Counted from the first letter of the stretch, positions 51,443 to 59,687 are shown. The stretch: DNA of 62,672 nucleotides from Candidatus Heimdallarchaeota archaeon (GCA_030614005.1 JAUWKS010000014.1:1-62672), one strand, 5' to 3'. The notes: generated from the sequence alone by a model not told the origin. A program made the numbers and translations.

Positions 51443-53226
51443 CTTCTGTTGGGAATATTGGTGATGTTTTGACTGAAGTAATTAAATTGAAGAATGTCAC
51501 AATAGCTTTAGTTGAATGGTTGCCTTTTGACAGAAACCAGCTCTCCGCACTTAATATTAAATTAGATAGTTTGCATAGAAGGCGGGGACATATTGTAACC
51601 GCAGTCAAAGATGATTCACCAGAAAACCTAATCTTTAAAGATAGTGGCATATCGTGCAAAGTAATTGTAGAGGATTTTCAACCATCAGAATATGTTTCGT
51701 TCCGTGCGTATCTCAATTATCCGGAAGATGAAGGTATTATTCAAAACGAAGAGTTAAGTGGGCATATCAACTCTTGGGGAAGGGTAGTCTATGGAGCTGA
51801 TCTCGTTGAGGTCGAAAATGGTTCGGATGGGTGGGTCTCTCTCGATGTTCTTACACGTATTATTGTTGATTTAACAATGGATACCTCGCAAATGATAGAT
51901 TCTCTCTTGACTGAATATCAAAGAAATCTTTTAGATCTGGTATTTATGGATGAATCAAGCAAACGAACAAAGTTTCTGTTAATAATGGCTGATGATATCT
52001 CAGTTCGTCCAGCAACACCTAATGATTTTTTTGATGGAGAGGAGCTACAAAATGAACTTGAACAAGTTATTGGTGTTTTGCACAATGTTGAGATGATCGG
52101 TAATGGTTTTCTTTTTAGAGGAAATACAGGTCAAATTGCAGTTTCAAATAATGTTATAGATTTTGAACAATCTTTGCTTGAGAGAGGTTTTTCTTCAGCA
52201 ATTAAAATGTTCTTGGATGATTATTCAGCAATCATATGGCATTTATGGGATGAATCGCGATTAATAGAGAAAGATATCGATAAAGCTTTACTGGGTGATA
52301 TTACTAGCTTAACAAAAGCACAAAACTGGATTGCTCGAGCGAGTTCGGATGCTATCATGCTGGGTGATATTCTCTCTTATCTTAGGGATAGTATTACTGA
52401 TTTTGTTGATGATTTAACTAAAGAAGACCTTACAAGATTAAAAGATGACCCTATTTTACTTGAATTAAAGCAAATAATGATTGATTCCCAAGTAACAACT
52501 AAACGTGTAAACGACACTCAAAAAGTCATTCATGGTTTGGAATCAAAAATGGTTGCATTGCGTGATTTTTCCAATGCATTAGCAGAAAAGCATATGCGAA
52601 AACTTTCGAATTCTATGGCACAAAACACTAAATCCTTATCCGAAATGACTGAATCCAATAATCGTGCTAGTGATGCATTAAGTATAATTGAATTGATACT
52701 TGCAGGGTCAGTAATTATTGATATTGTATTAGTTTTAGTAGGTGAATATGCAACTCCTAATTGGCCTTGGCTAACGCAACTTTTCAATTCTGGATATGGT
52801 CACCTCATTGTTATGCTTGTAACGGTATCTCTTTGGATCGGTGTTTTCGTATTCCTTCGTCTAAGTAAGAGAAAGCTCGAAAGTACTGCTGTAAAACGCC
52901 AGCTTGGTTCAAATGTCATTGGTAAACGTTGTAATATTGTTGCTCTTGAGAAATTTATTGATAGAAGAAATATCACTTTAAGGAGTACAGAAACAGAAGG
53001 TGACTCTCGTATTGTCACCGTCACTTGCGAACCCCCGGCTAAAAAAGGCCATCCAGACCTTGATTATATAACATTGATATATGATGCGAGTGAACGGTTT
53101 TTGATCCAAATGGATTTTGAAACACCAGACATGACTTTAGATCTTGAAACTTGTTATGAATCTATTCTCAAAGAAATGACCGATGCAGGAGTATTCAATG
53201 ATCTTGATTTTGGGGAAAGTTGCTAA
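51439..53226 (+). CDS. large two-helix membrane protein, coupled to the zinc-ribbon protein
   Basis: A 595-residue protein that I cannot assign. A soluble N-terminal region of about 415 residues has mixed strands and helices (TIALVEWLPFDRNQLSALN, FLLIMADDISVRPATP) and then a long helical/coiled part (about 240-415: KRVNDTQKVIHGLESKM, MRKLSNSMAQNTKSLSEM). Two transmembrane helices (about 418-437 and 455-474) enclose a short aromatic loop. A cytosolic C-terminal domain of about 115 residues ends the protein. The coiled coil next to a helix pair suggests a signal-transducing or mechanosensing architecture. It overlaps the preceding gene by 4 bases. Confidence 0.55.
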   Translation: MTSVGNIGDVLTEVIKLKNVTIALVEWLPFDRNQLSALNIKLDSLHRRRGHIVTAVKDDSPENLIFKDSGISCKVIVEDFQPSEYVSFRAYLNYPEDEGIIQNEELSGHINSWGRVVYGADLVEVENGSDGWVSLDVLTRIIVDLTMDTSQMIDSLLTEYQRNLLDLVFMDESSKRTKFLLIMADDISVRPATPNDFFDGEELQNELEQVIGVLHNVEMIGNGFLFRGNTGQIAVSNNVIDFEQSLLERGFSSAIKMFLDDYSAIIWHLWDESRLIEKDIDKALLGDITSLTKAQNWIARASSDAIMLGDILSYLRDSITDFVDDLTKEDLTRLKDDPILLELKQIMIDSQVTTKRVNDTQKVIHGLESKMVALRDFSNALAEKHMRKLSNSMAQNTKSLSEMTESNNRASDALSIIELILAGSVIIDIVLVLVGEYATPNWPWLTQLFNSGYGHLIVMLVTVSLWIGVFVFLRLSKRKLESTAVKRQLGSNVIGKRCNIVALEKFIDRRNITLRSTETEGDSRIVTVTCEPPAKKGHPDLDYITLIYDASERFLIQMDFETPDMTLDLETCYESILKEMTDAGVFNDLDFGESC

Positions 53227-53228
53227 AA

Positions 53229-53257
53229 TTGGGCTTAGAATAATAATTCTTTCCCAA
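53229..53257. terminator. interrupted hairpin between convergent genes
   Basis: TTGGG/CCCAA arms (53229-53233, 53253-53257) enclose AGAAT/ATTCT arms with a short internal loop. T-rich sequence follows. It lies 2 bases past the stop of the large membrane protein and near the convergent FEN1 gene. Confidence 0.5.
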
Positions 53258-53266
53258 CTTTCATTT

Positions 53267-54328
53267 TTATTTTTGTCCGCCAAAAAATGCGTCTAATGTA
53301 GGTTGTTTTTTCTGTTCATCAAGAACTTTCAAAGTTTTTTCAAGTGCATTTCTTACTCGAGTTTCAGAAAATCCTCGCTCACCTGAAAGAAAATCAACAA
53401 CTTTATCTATATTTGGTGATTTCCAGTTCAAAGAATAATCAGTGATAATCGGAGGATTAAGAAAAATATCTCTGATTCTTTGAATATCAAAATCGATATT
53501 TGCATCAACCATTTTAGGTAATTCTAAAACAGCCTCAATTTTTTTATGTTCTTTGATGAGTTTAACAGCTGTTTTAGGTCCAATACCGGAAACTCCAATG
53601 CCATCAGGGTTAAAATCAGTTCCAAGCAAAATTGCTATGTCAATCAATTCATCTCGAGTAAGTTCTATTGATTTCAGAGAAGAATCGAGTTCAATTAGTT
53701 CAGGTTTAACCTCAACGTAAATATTTTTCCTTGGAAGCTTTCTTTTACCAGAAATGGTTAGATTTCTAACTAAGCGTGGTGTGCCAAAAAGAAGACTATC
53801 ATAATCTTGAGAACAGCTAGCCCAAACATCTCCTCTTTTAGCCATTGCTGCTGCTTGACCTTCTCCTTCAGATATTGCTTGAATAACGGGAATCCCCATT
53901 AACTCGAGTAATCTTTTTGCATCATTTATCATTGGGGATGTTAATCGAGCAGTTCTTTGAGCATAACGCTGAGCTAATTCCATATCACCTTTTTCGAGAG
54001 CTTCCTGATAAGCAACATCAGCTTCTTTCTTCACTTTTTTACGCTTCATAATTTCTTTTGATTTCTCCTCAGGAGGTTTCCCATCAAAAATAAACACAAC
54101 TTCAATTCCACTTTCAAGAGAACGCGTAACTCTATAGAGAAGTCCAGATAAATGACTCGTAACATTTCCATGCGCATCCGTCAATAAACTGCCGTCTGAT
54201 TGTCGGATTCGAGTCAAAAATTGATATAAAATATTATTTCCATCAAAAGCAATAGCTTTGTCATGAAAGAAATCGAAATTTACTTCTTCACGATTCGGAA
54301 ATAAATCACCTAATTTTGTAACGCCCAT
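53267..54328 (-). CDS. fen: flap endonuclease 1
   Basis: A 353-residue structure-specific 5' nuclease that removes flaps in replication and repair. The N-domain (MGVTKLGDLFP, FDGNNILYQFLTRIR, VVFIFDGKPPEEKSKE) and I-domain (AISEGEGQAAAMAKRGDVWASCSQDYDSLLFG) carry the conserved acidic metal ligands. The helix-hairpin-helix part (DFNPDGIGVSGIGPKTAVKLIKEHKK) follows, and the C-terminus ends in QPTLDAFFG, a PCNA-binding PIP box. The length is normal for archaea. It is convergent with the large membrane-protein gene and divergent from the MazG-like gene. Confidence 0.95.
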   Translation of the reverse strand: MGVTKLGDLFPNREEVNFDFFHDKAIAFDGNNILYQFLTRIRQSDGSLLTDAHGNVTSHLSGLLYRVTRSLESGIEVVFIFDGKPPEEKSKEIMKRKKVKKEADVAYQEALEKGDMELAQRYAQRTARLTSPMINDAKRLLELMGIPVIQAISEGEGQAAAMAKRGDVWASCSQDYDSLLFGTPRLVRNLTISGKRKLPRKNIYVEVKPELIELDSSLKSIELTRDELIDIAILLGTDFNPDGIGVSGIGPKTAVKLIKEHKKIEAVLELPKMVDANIDFDIQRIRDIFLNPPIITDYSLNWKSPNIDKVVDFLSGERGFSETRVRNALEKTLKVLDEQKKQPTLDAFFGGQK

Positions 54329-54442
54329 GATTCAGTCCTCAAGATACCACTCGTTAAAATACTTATTAAACTACTAATTCTATAGGAGTTGTGAATAAAA
54401 GAATCATATATAAGCATTATTTATTACTGAGTTGACTGAACA

Positions 54443-54778
54443 ATGACAGAAAATCGAATTGCTACTTATAACAAACTCGTACGAGATAAGATACCTGAAA
54501 TCATAAGCAAAGATGGAAAAACCTCTGAAATACAGATCGCTAGTAGTGATGATGCATTTCTTACTTTCTTAGGTCAGAAATTAGTCGAGGAATCCCAAGA
54601 GTTCAGTGAAAATAAGGATCCTTCAGAGCTGGCTGATATCTTAGAAGTTATGCTAGCTATATTGCATTTGAAAAAAATCTCTTTCTCTAAATTAGAAAAA
54701 ATCCGTCTAGATAAAAAAGAAGATCGCGGTGGATTTGACAAAAGAATAATCCTATTATCTACAACTGAACCCATTTAA
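54443..54778 (+). CDS. MazG-like NTP pyrophosphohydrolase
   Basis: A 111-residue all-alpha pyrophosphatase of the MazG/PRA-PH superfamily. It has the YNKLVRDKIPEII opening of small house-cleaning members, then the metal-binding pattern EESQEF (about 50-55) and DILEVMLAIL (about 67-76), which supply the E-E-x-x-E and E/D-x-x-D ligands. Such enzymes hydrolyse abnormal or excess nucleoside triphosphates. It is divergent from FEN1 and shares its promoter region (54329-54442), which is compatible with a role in DNA upkeep. Confidence 0.75.
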   Translation: MTENRIATYNKLVRDKIPEIISKDGKTSEIQIASSDDAFLTFLGQKLVEESQEFSENKDPSELADILEVMLAILHLKKISFSKLEKIRLDKKEDRGGFDKRIILLSTTEPI

Positions 54779-54910
54779 TATTTTAACAGAAGGAATACTT
54801 TTGGTTAACTCCCCTTAGAGAGTCTTCTTTTTACAGCTATACTTCTTGAACTTAGAATCTAATATCACTTGAATGAACTGAGAAGAATATTAAATGCCCA
54901 GGATTATACT

Positions 54911-55270
54911 TTACAGTATTTCTCCTTCAATTGCATTTGTTGTATCCTTAAGATCAAGGAGGAATTTCTTCAGATGTCTATCAACCTTTGCTCGAAATCC
55001 TAACCAATTCTCACCTTCCTTTCGAGGAAGATCTTCCCAAGTGAATGCGTAATGATTTACATGTGGTCTTTGACTTTGAGCGACTTGGTATAGTCTTACA
55101 TTAACAGCTTTCAAGTGTTTTGGATCATTGGCAAAACAATCCGTGAAAAACTCAACTGTGAAGGTAATAATTTGACTTGTCTTGATATCTCTATAGAATT
55201 CTTCTCTACTGTCATTTACTTTCTTTATGTTTGTGTTAAATTTCAGTGGCATTTCAACTATAGTTGTCAT
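54911..55270 (-). CDS. uncharacterised small protein, 119 residues
   Basis: I do not recognise this protein. It is soluble, with a strand-rich first half (TTIVEMPLKFNTNIKK, SQIITFTVEFFTD) and a helical end (GFRAKVDRHLKKFLLDLKDT). It has one Cys and no motif. The ATG is preceded by AGGTGA. Its promoter region faces the repeat array at 55399-55469 from the left, so it may be controlled by it. A TATA-like TATATA lies on its strand near 55371-55376. Confidence 0.5.
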   Translation of the reverse strand: MTTIVEMPLKFNTNIKKVNDSREEFYRDIKTSQIITFTVEFFTDCFANDPKHLKAVNVRLYQVAQSQRPHVNHYAFTWEDLPRKEGENWLGFRAKVDRHLKKFLLDLKDTTNAIEGEIL

Positions 55271-55398
55271 ACCTTTTCACCTGCTATCTGTCTCACAATA
55301 GACTACACCCACTCCCCTTCATTTCCAGTGGAACTTTCGGGGGTGCAACATCGCTTGGGTTGCCTAAGCCTATATATGGACAATATAATATTGTAACT

Positions 55399-55469
55399 AC
55401 TTATCTATAAGTATTTTGGTTTATCTATATAATTAACGTACTATCTATATAGTACGCTGATGGTCTATA
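55399..55469. repeat. 20-bp-periodic repeat array (four CTATA units), likely operator array
   Basis: The pentamer CTATA occurs at 55405, 55425, 55445 and 55465, exactly 20 bases apart. The first three are preceded by TTAT or CTAT, and the first and third sit in palindromes: ACTTATCTATAAGT (55399-55412) and CGTACTAT/ATAGTACG (55437-55456). The array ends just before a TATA-like CTTTTAAATAG (about 55470-55480) of the gene at 55531. Spacing of two helical turns puts all sites on one DNA face. Between 55271 and 55398 there is GC-richer sequence without a feature I can name. Confidence 0.6.
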
Positions 55470-55530
55470 CTTTTAAATAGAAAGTTATTCTTTATAGTAA
55501 CTACAAGACTAAAAATGCGTGTGAAACAAA

Positions 55531-55839
55531 ATGATTACAATTCAAGAAACCCAAAATAAATTGGTCGATCTAATTAATTCCAGATTGTCTGTAAGACAAA
55601 TAGCAACACCTGGCGTGCAAGGTCCAATGAGAATGCTCGGAGAAAAAATGCTAAATATGTTCGCAGGACAGATGATTTCCGATTCAATGATGGCCGAACA
55701 AAAAGAAGACATCAAAGATGAATTACTAGAAAATGTAATGAGTTCTCTCGCTCTCGCAGGATTACTAGGAATTGATCTTCAACAAGAATTGATAGATGCA
55801 ATATCATTGCTTGAACAAGTCACCGCCGAAGGTGCATAG
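55531..55839 (+). CDS. small helical protein, unknown, first gene after the repeat array
   Basis: A 102-residue protein that reads as several amphipathic helices: IQETQNKLVDLINSRL, PMRMLGEKMLNMFAGQMI, then IKDELLENVMSSLALAGL and LQQELIDAISLLEQVT. It is rich in Met (nine) and has no Cys. I know no family for it. The ATG at 55531 follows the repeat array and a TATA-like box. A hairpin and a palindrome separate it from the thioredoxin-V4R gene downstream, so they may be one regulated locus. Confidence 0.5.
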   Translation: MITIQETQNKLVDLINSRLSVRQIATPGVQGPMRMLGEKMLNMFAGQMISDSMMAEQKEDIKDELLENVMSSLALAGLLGIDLQQELIDAISLLEQVTAEGA

Positions 55840-55841
55840 AG

Positions 55842-55870
55842 CTCTTAAATATTTTCCGAAATTTTAAGAG
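55842..55870 (+). terminator. hairpin after the small helical gene
   Basis: Arms CTCTTAAA (55842-55849) and TTTAAGAG (55863-55870) pair perfectly around a 13-base loop, 2 bases after the stop. No T tract follows directly, so it may attenuate or protect the RNA end. Confidence 0.4.
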
Positions 55871-55890
55871 ATCTAATATTTCATTATTGA

Positions 55891-55905
55891 TCCTAAAATT
55901 TAGGA
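55891..55905. promoter_or_regulatory. palindrome upstream of the thioredoxin-V4R gene
   Basis: TCCTAAAATTTAGGA has perfect 7-base arms around one base. It lies 52 bases before the TTG used as the start of the downstream gene. It is a plausible operator, different in sequence from the CTATA array. Confidence 0.35.
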
Positions 55906-55957
55906 GTGGTTTTATTCATTTAGATATTGTTTTTGATGATAAAACTTTGATTTTGGA

Positions 55958-57544
55958 TTGAGCACACAAAAAGCTTTTAGAAAGAAGCTAACTTTTAAAG
56001 TAAGGTACACATTAATGGGTACTAGTAAATATCACGAGAGAAATCTAATGGCCGACAATATCACCGTACCAATTAGGATGCTTGTCTTTTCATCTCCTGA
56101 TTGTTATGCTTGTCCAGAAGTAGAAAGGATTGTTCACAAACTTGTTGGTTCAAGTATGGCTGATATTTGCCATGTTAGTACAATAGATGTTGTTCGTGAA
56201 CCAAAGACAGCGGAAAGATACAACGTTAAAATGCTTCCCACTATAATGATTGATGATGAGATAGTCCTGCAAGGGTTAGTGGGCGAGAGTGATATTAGAG
56301 ATGTATTATGGGAACGAGTTATCAGCTCGATTATTAAGCGCGAGAAAACTTTCGATGTGCGAAAAGAATCTCTACTCTATATTAGCAAAAATAGTTTTGA
56401 CTCGATAATGAACGAGGAATTCATTCGTCCCTACATCGGTGATTATATTCATGTTGGTGTAATGCAACAAATGATCGTTTCTTTAGTTGCACTTGATAAA
56501 TTAGTTCCAAATTTACTCTATCAATCTGGTCGAGAAGTTGGTTTGTATGGTGTTGGAACTTATCTTATGATTACTCTTAATCCAGATATTGGTACAGAAT
56601 TTCGAGCTAAAGAACGGTTTGATGAAGTTTTAAAAGGATTGGTAAAATATTTTTCTGATAATGAATCAATAAATATTCCAATGAAATTAGCAGAAGCTGC
56701 TGAAATTGTTAATATTGAACCTGACTCTGCTACTCTGAGAATAATGGGGTTGGCTAGTGCCTCTGGTTCACCCTATGTTGGAGAACCTTTATGCCACTTT
56801 TCCGCTGGTGAAATAGCTGGAATAACTGAAGCATTAACTGGTCGAAATACTGTTGTTCATGAAGTAAAATGTGTAGGCACTGGGCACGAATATTGTGAGT
56901 TTGAAATCACTGTTTCGGATGAACCGATAAGTAGAAATCTGTCGGATAACCAAGAAGAGGAATATATTGTCGAAGACCGCAGCCAACATTTCCAAGGTAT
57001 CTTGCATGACATTTCAACTCGTTTGCATGAATCCTTTATTAGTCCTAAAGATGTTTTTAATCGAGGGAATATTGGAAATGAAGTTCATTTTACAAAACTT
57101 CAACAAGCAATCGTAACATTAAAGTTAACTGACCCTTATTGTGGAGCTTTACTTTACGCAGCAGGAAGAGAATTAGGCATTTTTGGTCCAGGTCGTGATA
57201 TTCTACAAAGATATCTTGAAGATGAAAATTACACTTGGCCCCTGAATTTACAACAAGCATTATACATTTTGAATAAATTCTTTCATTTTGGTATGATACA
57301 AGCAGCGAAAGAAAGGGCTGACGTTAAAATTATTGAAGATGGTGACGAATTAAAAATCAGAATAGAAGAATGTGCAATATCCTCAGGAGCAACTGATTCT
57401 GGGGTTTCTTTCTGTGATTTCATGGCAGGATATATTGCAGGCAGGATTACTATCTTAACAAATAGAGATTGTGTTGTTACTGAAACTCATTGCCATGGAT
57501 TAGGCGATAAATATTGCGAATTTGGGATCTCATTTGTAGACTAA
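55958..57544 (+). CDS. thioredoxin-like domain fused to two V4R domains
   Basis: A 528-residue soluble protein. Residues about 38-125 form a thioredoxin fold with a CYAC redox motif (C49-x2-C52) and the cis-Pro loop MLPTIMI. Two V4R (4-vinyl reductase/Bet3-like) domains follow. The first (about 160-310) has LVPNLLYQSGREVGLYG, CHFSAGEIAGI and CVGTGHEYCEFEI; the second (about 345-528) has CGALLYAAGRELGIFG, CDFMAGYIAG and CHGLGDKYCEFGI. V4R domains bind small, often aromatic ligands and share the Bet3 fold of eukaryotic TRAPP. A redox or ligand sensor is inferred. The TTG start at 55958 is uncertain; ATG 56015 or 56048 are alternatives that keep all domains. Confidence 0.82.
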   Translation: MSTQKAFRKKLTFKVRYTLMGTSKYHERNLMADNITVPIRMLVFSSPDCYACPEVERIVHKLVGSSMADICHVSTIDVVREPKTAERYNVKMLPTIMIDDEIVLQGLVGESDIRDVLWERVISSIIKREKTFDVRKESLLYISKNSFDSIMNEEFIRPYIGDYIHVGVMQQMIVSLVALDKLVPNLLYQSGREVGLYGVGTYLMITLNPDIGTEFRAKERFDEVLKGLVKYFSDNESINIPMKLAEAAEIVNIEPDSATLRIMGLASASGSPYVGEPLCHFSAGEIAGITEALTGRNTVVHEVKCVGTGHEYCEFEITVSDEPISRNLSDNQEEEYIVEDRSQHFQGILHDISTRLHESFISPKDVFNRGNIGNEVHFTKLQQAIVTLKLTDPYCGALLYAAGRELGIFGPGRDILQRYLEDENYTWPLNLQQALYILNKFFHFGMIQAAKERADVKIIEDGDELKIRIEECAISSGATDSGVSFCDFMAGYIAGRITILTNRDCVVTETHCHGLGDKYCEFGISFVD

Positions 57545-57555
57545 TATAAAAGCAG

Positions 57556-58047
57556 TTGGAGAAGAATATCATTAGCAAAACACAATCCGAAAAAGTAAAA
57601 GTGGGAGATCCAGCACCTTTGTTTTCTCTTCCTGATAGTTCTGGCATTGAAGTTAAATTAAAAGAATATATTGGTAAGAAATCAATAGTACTTTATTTTT
57701 ACCCCAAAGACTATACAAGTGGATGCACTACTGAAGCATGCACCTTCCGTGACAGATATGAGTTATTTTTAAAAGCCGGTGCAGAAGTAATCGGTATTAG
57801 TGGTGATAGCTCAGAATCACATACTGATTTTGCAGCAACATATAAACTTCCATTTGTTTTATTGAGTGATGTAAAAAACAAAGTGCGAAAGCTCTATAAG
57901 GTTGGCACAACTTTAGGTATTATTCCCGGAAGAGTCACCTATATTATTGACAAGGAAGGAATCATTCGACATATTTTCTCTTCGCAATTCAATCCCAAGA
58001 AACATATCGATGAAGCATTGCTGGTATTAAACGAAATGAACAAATAG
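57556..58047 (+). CDS. bcp: peroxiredoxin, PrxQ/Bcp type
   Basis: A 163-residue thiol peroxidase that reduces hydrogen peroxide and organic peroxides. It has the PrxQ motif YFYPKDYTSGCTTEACTFRD with peroxidatic Cys57 and resolving Cys62 five residues on. Further marks are VIGISGDS, and LPFVLLSDVKNKVRKLY. The resolving Cys is normally reduced by a thioredoxin-like partner. The gene upstream (11-base gap) encodes a protein with a CxxC thioredoxin domain, which makes it a candidate reductant. The start is a TTG. Confidence 0.93.
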   Translation: MEKNIISKTQSEKVKVGDPAPLFSLPDSSGIEVKLKEYIGKKSIVLYFYPKDYTSGCTTEACTFRDRYELFLKAGAEVIGISGDSSESHTDFAATYKLPFVLLSDVKNKVRKLYKVGTTLGIIPGRVTYIIDKEGIIRHIFSSQFNPKKHIDEALLVLNEMNK

Positions 58048-58169
58048 ATTAAATGAACAAAGTGGAAACTAAAACTGCAATTATGTTAATAATTAAAACC
58101 GAAAAACAACATTTAAATTGTATAATATCTCTTCAAAAGAAGATAATACTCAAAGGATGATAAAGATCA

Positions 58170-58802
58170 ATGTTTGCAAAAAGATCAGAAGCTCTTCTAT
58201 TAATTTCAGCAACACTTGCGATTATTCCCATGTTCTTTATTCCAAAATCCTTGTACGTATTGCTACCATTTGCGTTTTTCGTAATCTTGACTGGTTTTCT
58301 AATGTATTTTTTCCGAGATCCAAAGAGAATCTCTCCAGAAGAGGAAAGAATAATTGTTTCTCCCGCTGAAGGAAAAGTACGTGAAATAATTGAAGAAGAC
58401 GATGGAGCAACACGAATTCAAATTGAATTATCAGTATTTAATGTTCATGTAAATCGTGCACCAATTGATTGTAAAATTATCGCCATAACAAGAGAAAAAG
58501 GTGCTCATTGGCCGGTGTGGTTTAAAGGAAATTTTGCCACTCAAAATGCACGACTGCATTTCGATCTCGAAACAAATGAAGGGTTCTCTTTCAGAGTAAC
58601 TCAAATTTCAGGCATTTTTGCCTGGAGATGTGTAAGCTATGTCGATGTTGGTGAGACTGTAAAGCGAAATGATAAAATTGGCATCATTCGTTTTGGTTCT
58701 GCAGCAAATGTTATATTGCCAAAAAGTTGCGGCTATGAACCTTCAGTAAAAGTAGGCGATACTGTTAGAGCTGGAGAAACTATTATCGCTCGAAGAAAGT
58801 GA
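58170..58802 (+). CDS. phosphatidylserine/archaetidylserine decarboxylase
   Basis: A 210-residue membrane-bound pyruvoyl enzyme that turns archaetidylserine (or phosphatidylserine) into the ethanolamine lipid. Two N-terminal hydrophobic helices (about 7-50) anchor it. The motif SVFNVHVNRAP (about 91-101) and the self-cleavage site RFGS (Gly-Ser about 174-175) are present; cleavage at GS makes the pyruvoyl group. It is the short archaeal form. The next gene starts 7 bases later and makes the substrate, so the two form a lipid head-group operon. Confidence 0.88.
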   Translation: MFAKRSEALLLISATLAIIPMFFIPKSLYVLLPFAFFVILTGFLMYFFRDPKRISPEEERIIVSPAEGKVREIIEEDDGATRIQIELSVFNVHVNRAPIDCKIIAITREKGAHWPVWFKGNFATQNARLHFDLETNEGFSFRVTQISGIFAWRCVSYVDVGETVKRNDKIGIIRFGSAANVILPKSCGYEPSVKVGDTVRAGETIIARRK

Positions 58803-58808
58803 TATTGT

Positions 58809-59687
58809 ATGGTTATTTTTGAAAACTCTAAGAAATCAGATGAAACTGAAATCAGTGAAGAGGTTCAAGATAGCAAACTAAGAATTCCCGAATTTCCAAA
58901 ACCTGTGAAGATGTTTTTTGCTTTCTTAGCAAATCTCATTACAACACTTAATTTCGCAAGTGGTGTAACGGCTATAATTTTGGTGGTAATAGACCCGAGA
59001 AATCCTGTATATATTCTCTGGGCTTCAAAATTAATTTTATTAGCAATTATTTTCGATTTTTCAGATGGGATACCTGCAAGATTAGCAAAGAAAGAACCAG
59101 GTTTTTTTGGTGTGGTTGTAGATTCTGTAGCAGATACGGTTTCGTTCGGTTTAGCACCTGCAGTAATGCTATCATTGAGTTTGCCACTTATTGGATCAGA
59201 AAGCACTGCTCATTTTGCCCTAGCAATATCATCTATTGTCGTAGGAGTGTATTTCGGTTTTTGTACAATATTTAGACTTGTTCGTTTTACTAAAGCTCCA
59301 AGCAAAAAGTGGTTTAAAGGAATTCCCTCACCAGGTGCTGGATGTATTGCAGCCAGTTATTTTATCATCAAACTTTATATTGAAGAAGTGGTTTCTTCTA
59401 CATCAATAGCAGTGCCAATAGTAGGTCTTCTACTAATGATTTTTACTGGGTCAATGATGATAGTGAATTTCAAATACCCTACAACAAAATTGCGAAAAAA
59501 CTTTTTGGAAATTTTCCTTTTAGGATTAACTGCAGTAACAATTGTTACAATGGCAATAGTTCCATTGAATATTATTATCTACCCTGCCGGGCTACTCGCT
59601 GCATTAACATGTTTATATGTCTTCTATGGACCATTCTATTTGCTGACTCATATGTTAGATCGAGCAAAAGAAGTGGAAACTAAATAG
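58809..59687 (+). CDS. CDP-alcohol phosphatidyltransferase (archaetidylserine synthase type)
   Basis: A 292-residue integral membrane enzyme that attaches serine to a CDP-activated archaeal lipid. About eight hydrophobic segments follow a polar N-terminus of 37 residues. The CDP-alcohol motif D-x2-DG-x2-AR ... G-x3-D-x3-D is seen in DFSDGIPARLAKK and FGVVVDSVADTVSFG (about 78-110). The spacing between AR and the next G is one residue longer than the common eight. The gene lies 6 bases after the decarboxylase, so serine is the expected head group. Confidence 0.85.
   Translation: MVIFENSKKSDETEISEEVQDSKLRIPEFPKPVKMFFAFLANLITTLNFASGVTAIILVVIDPRNPVYILWASKLILLAIIFDFSDGIPARLAKKEPGFFGVVVDSVADTVSFGLAPAVMLSLSLPLIGSESTAHFALAISSIVVGVYFGFCTIFRLVRFTKAPSKKWFKGIPSPGAGCIAASYFIIKLYIEEVVSSTSIAVPIVGLLLMIFTGSMMIVNFKYPTTKLRKNFLEIFLLGLTAVTIVTMAIVPLNIIIYPAGLLAALTCLYVFYGPFYLLTHMLDRAKEVETK

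Noticed and set aside
55399..55469. CRISPR array
   Set aside because: Only a 5-9 base core repeats every 20 bases; repeats and spacers of CRISPR length are missing.
58059..59685. 14-base direct repeat AAGTGGAAACTAAA (58059 and 59672) as an attachment site pair
   Set aside because: One copy is inside the coding end of the transferase gene, the segment between is an ordinary lipid operon, and a 14-base repeat in AT-rich DNA of this size is expected by chance.
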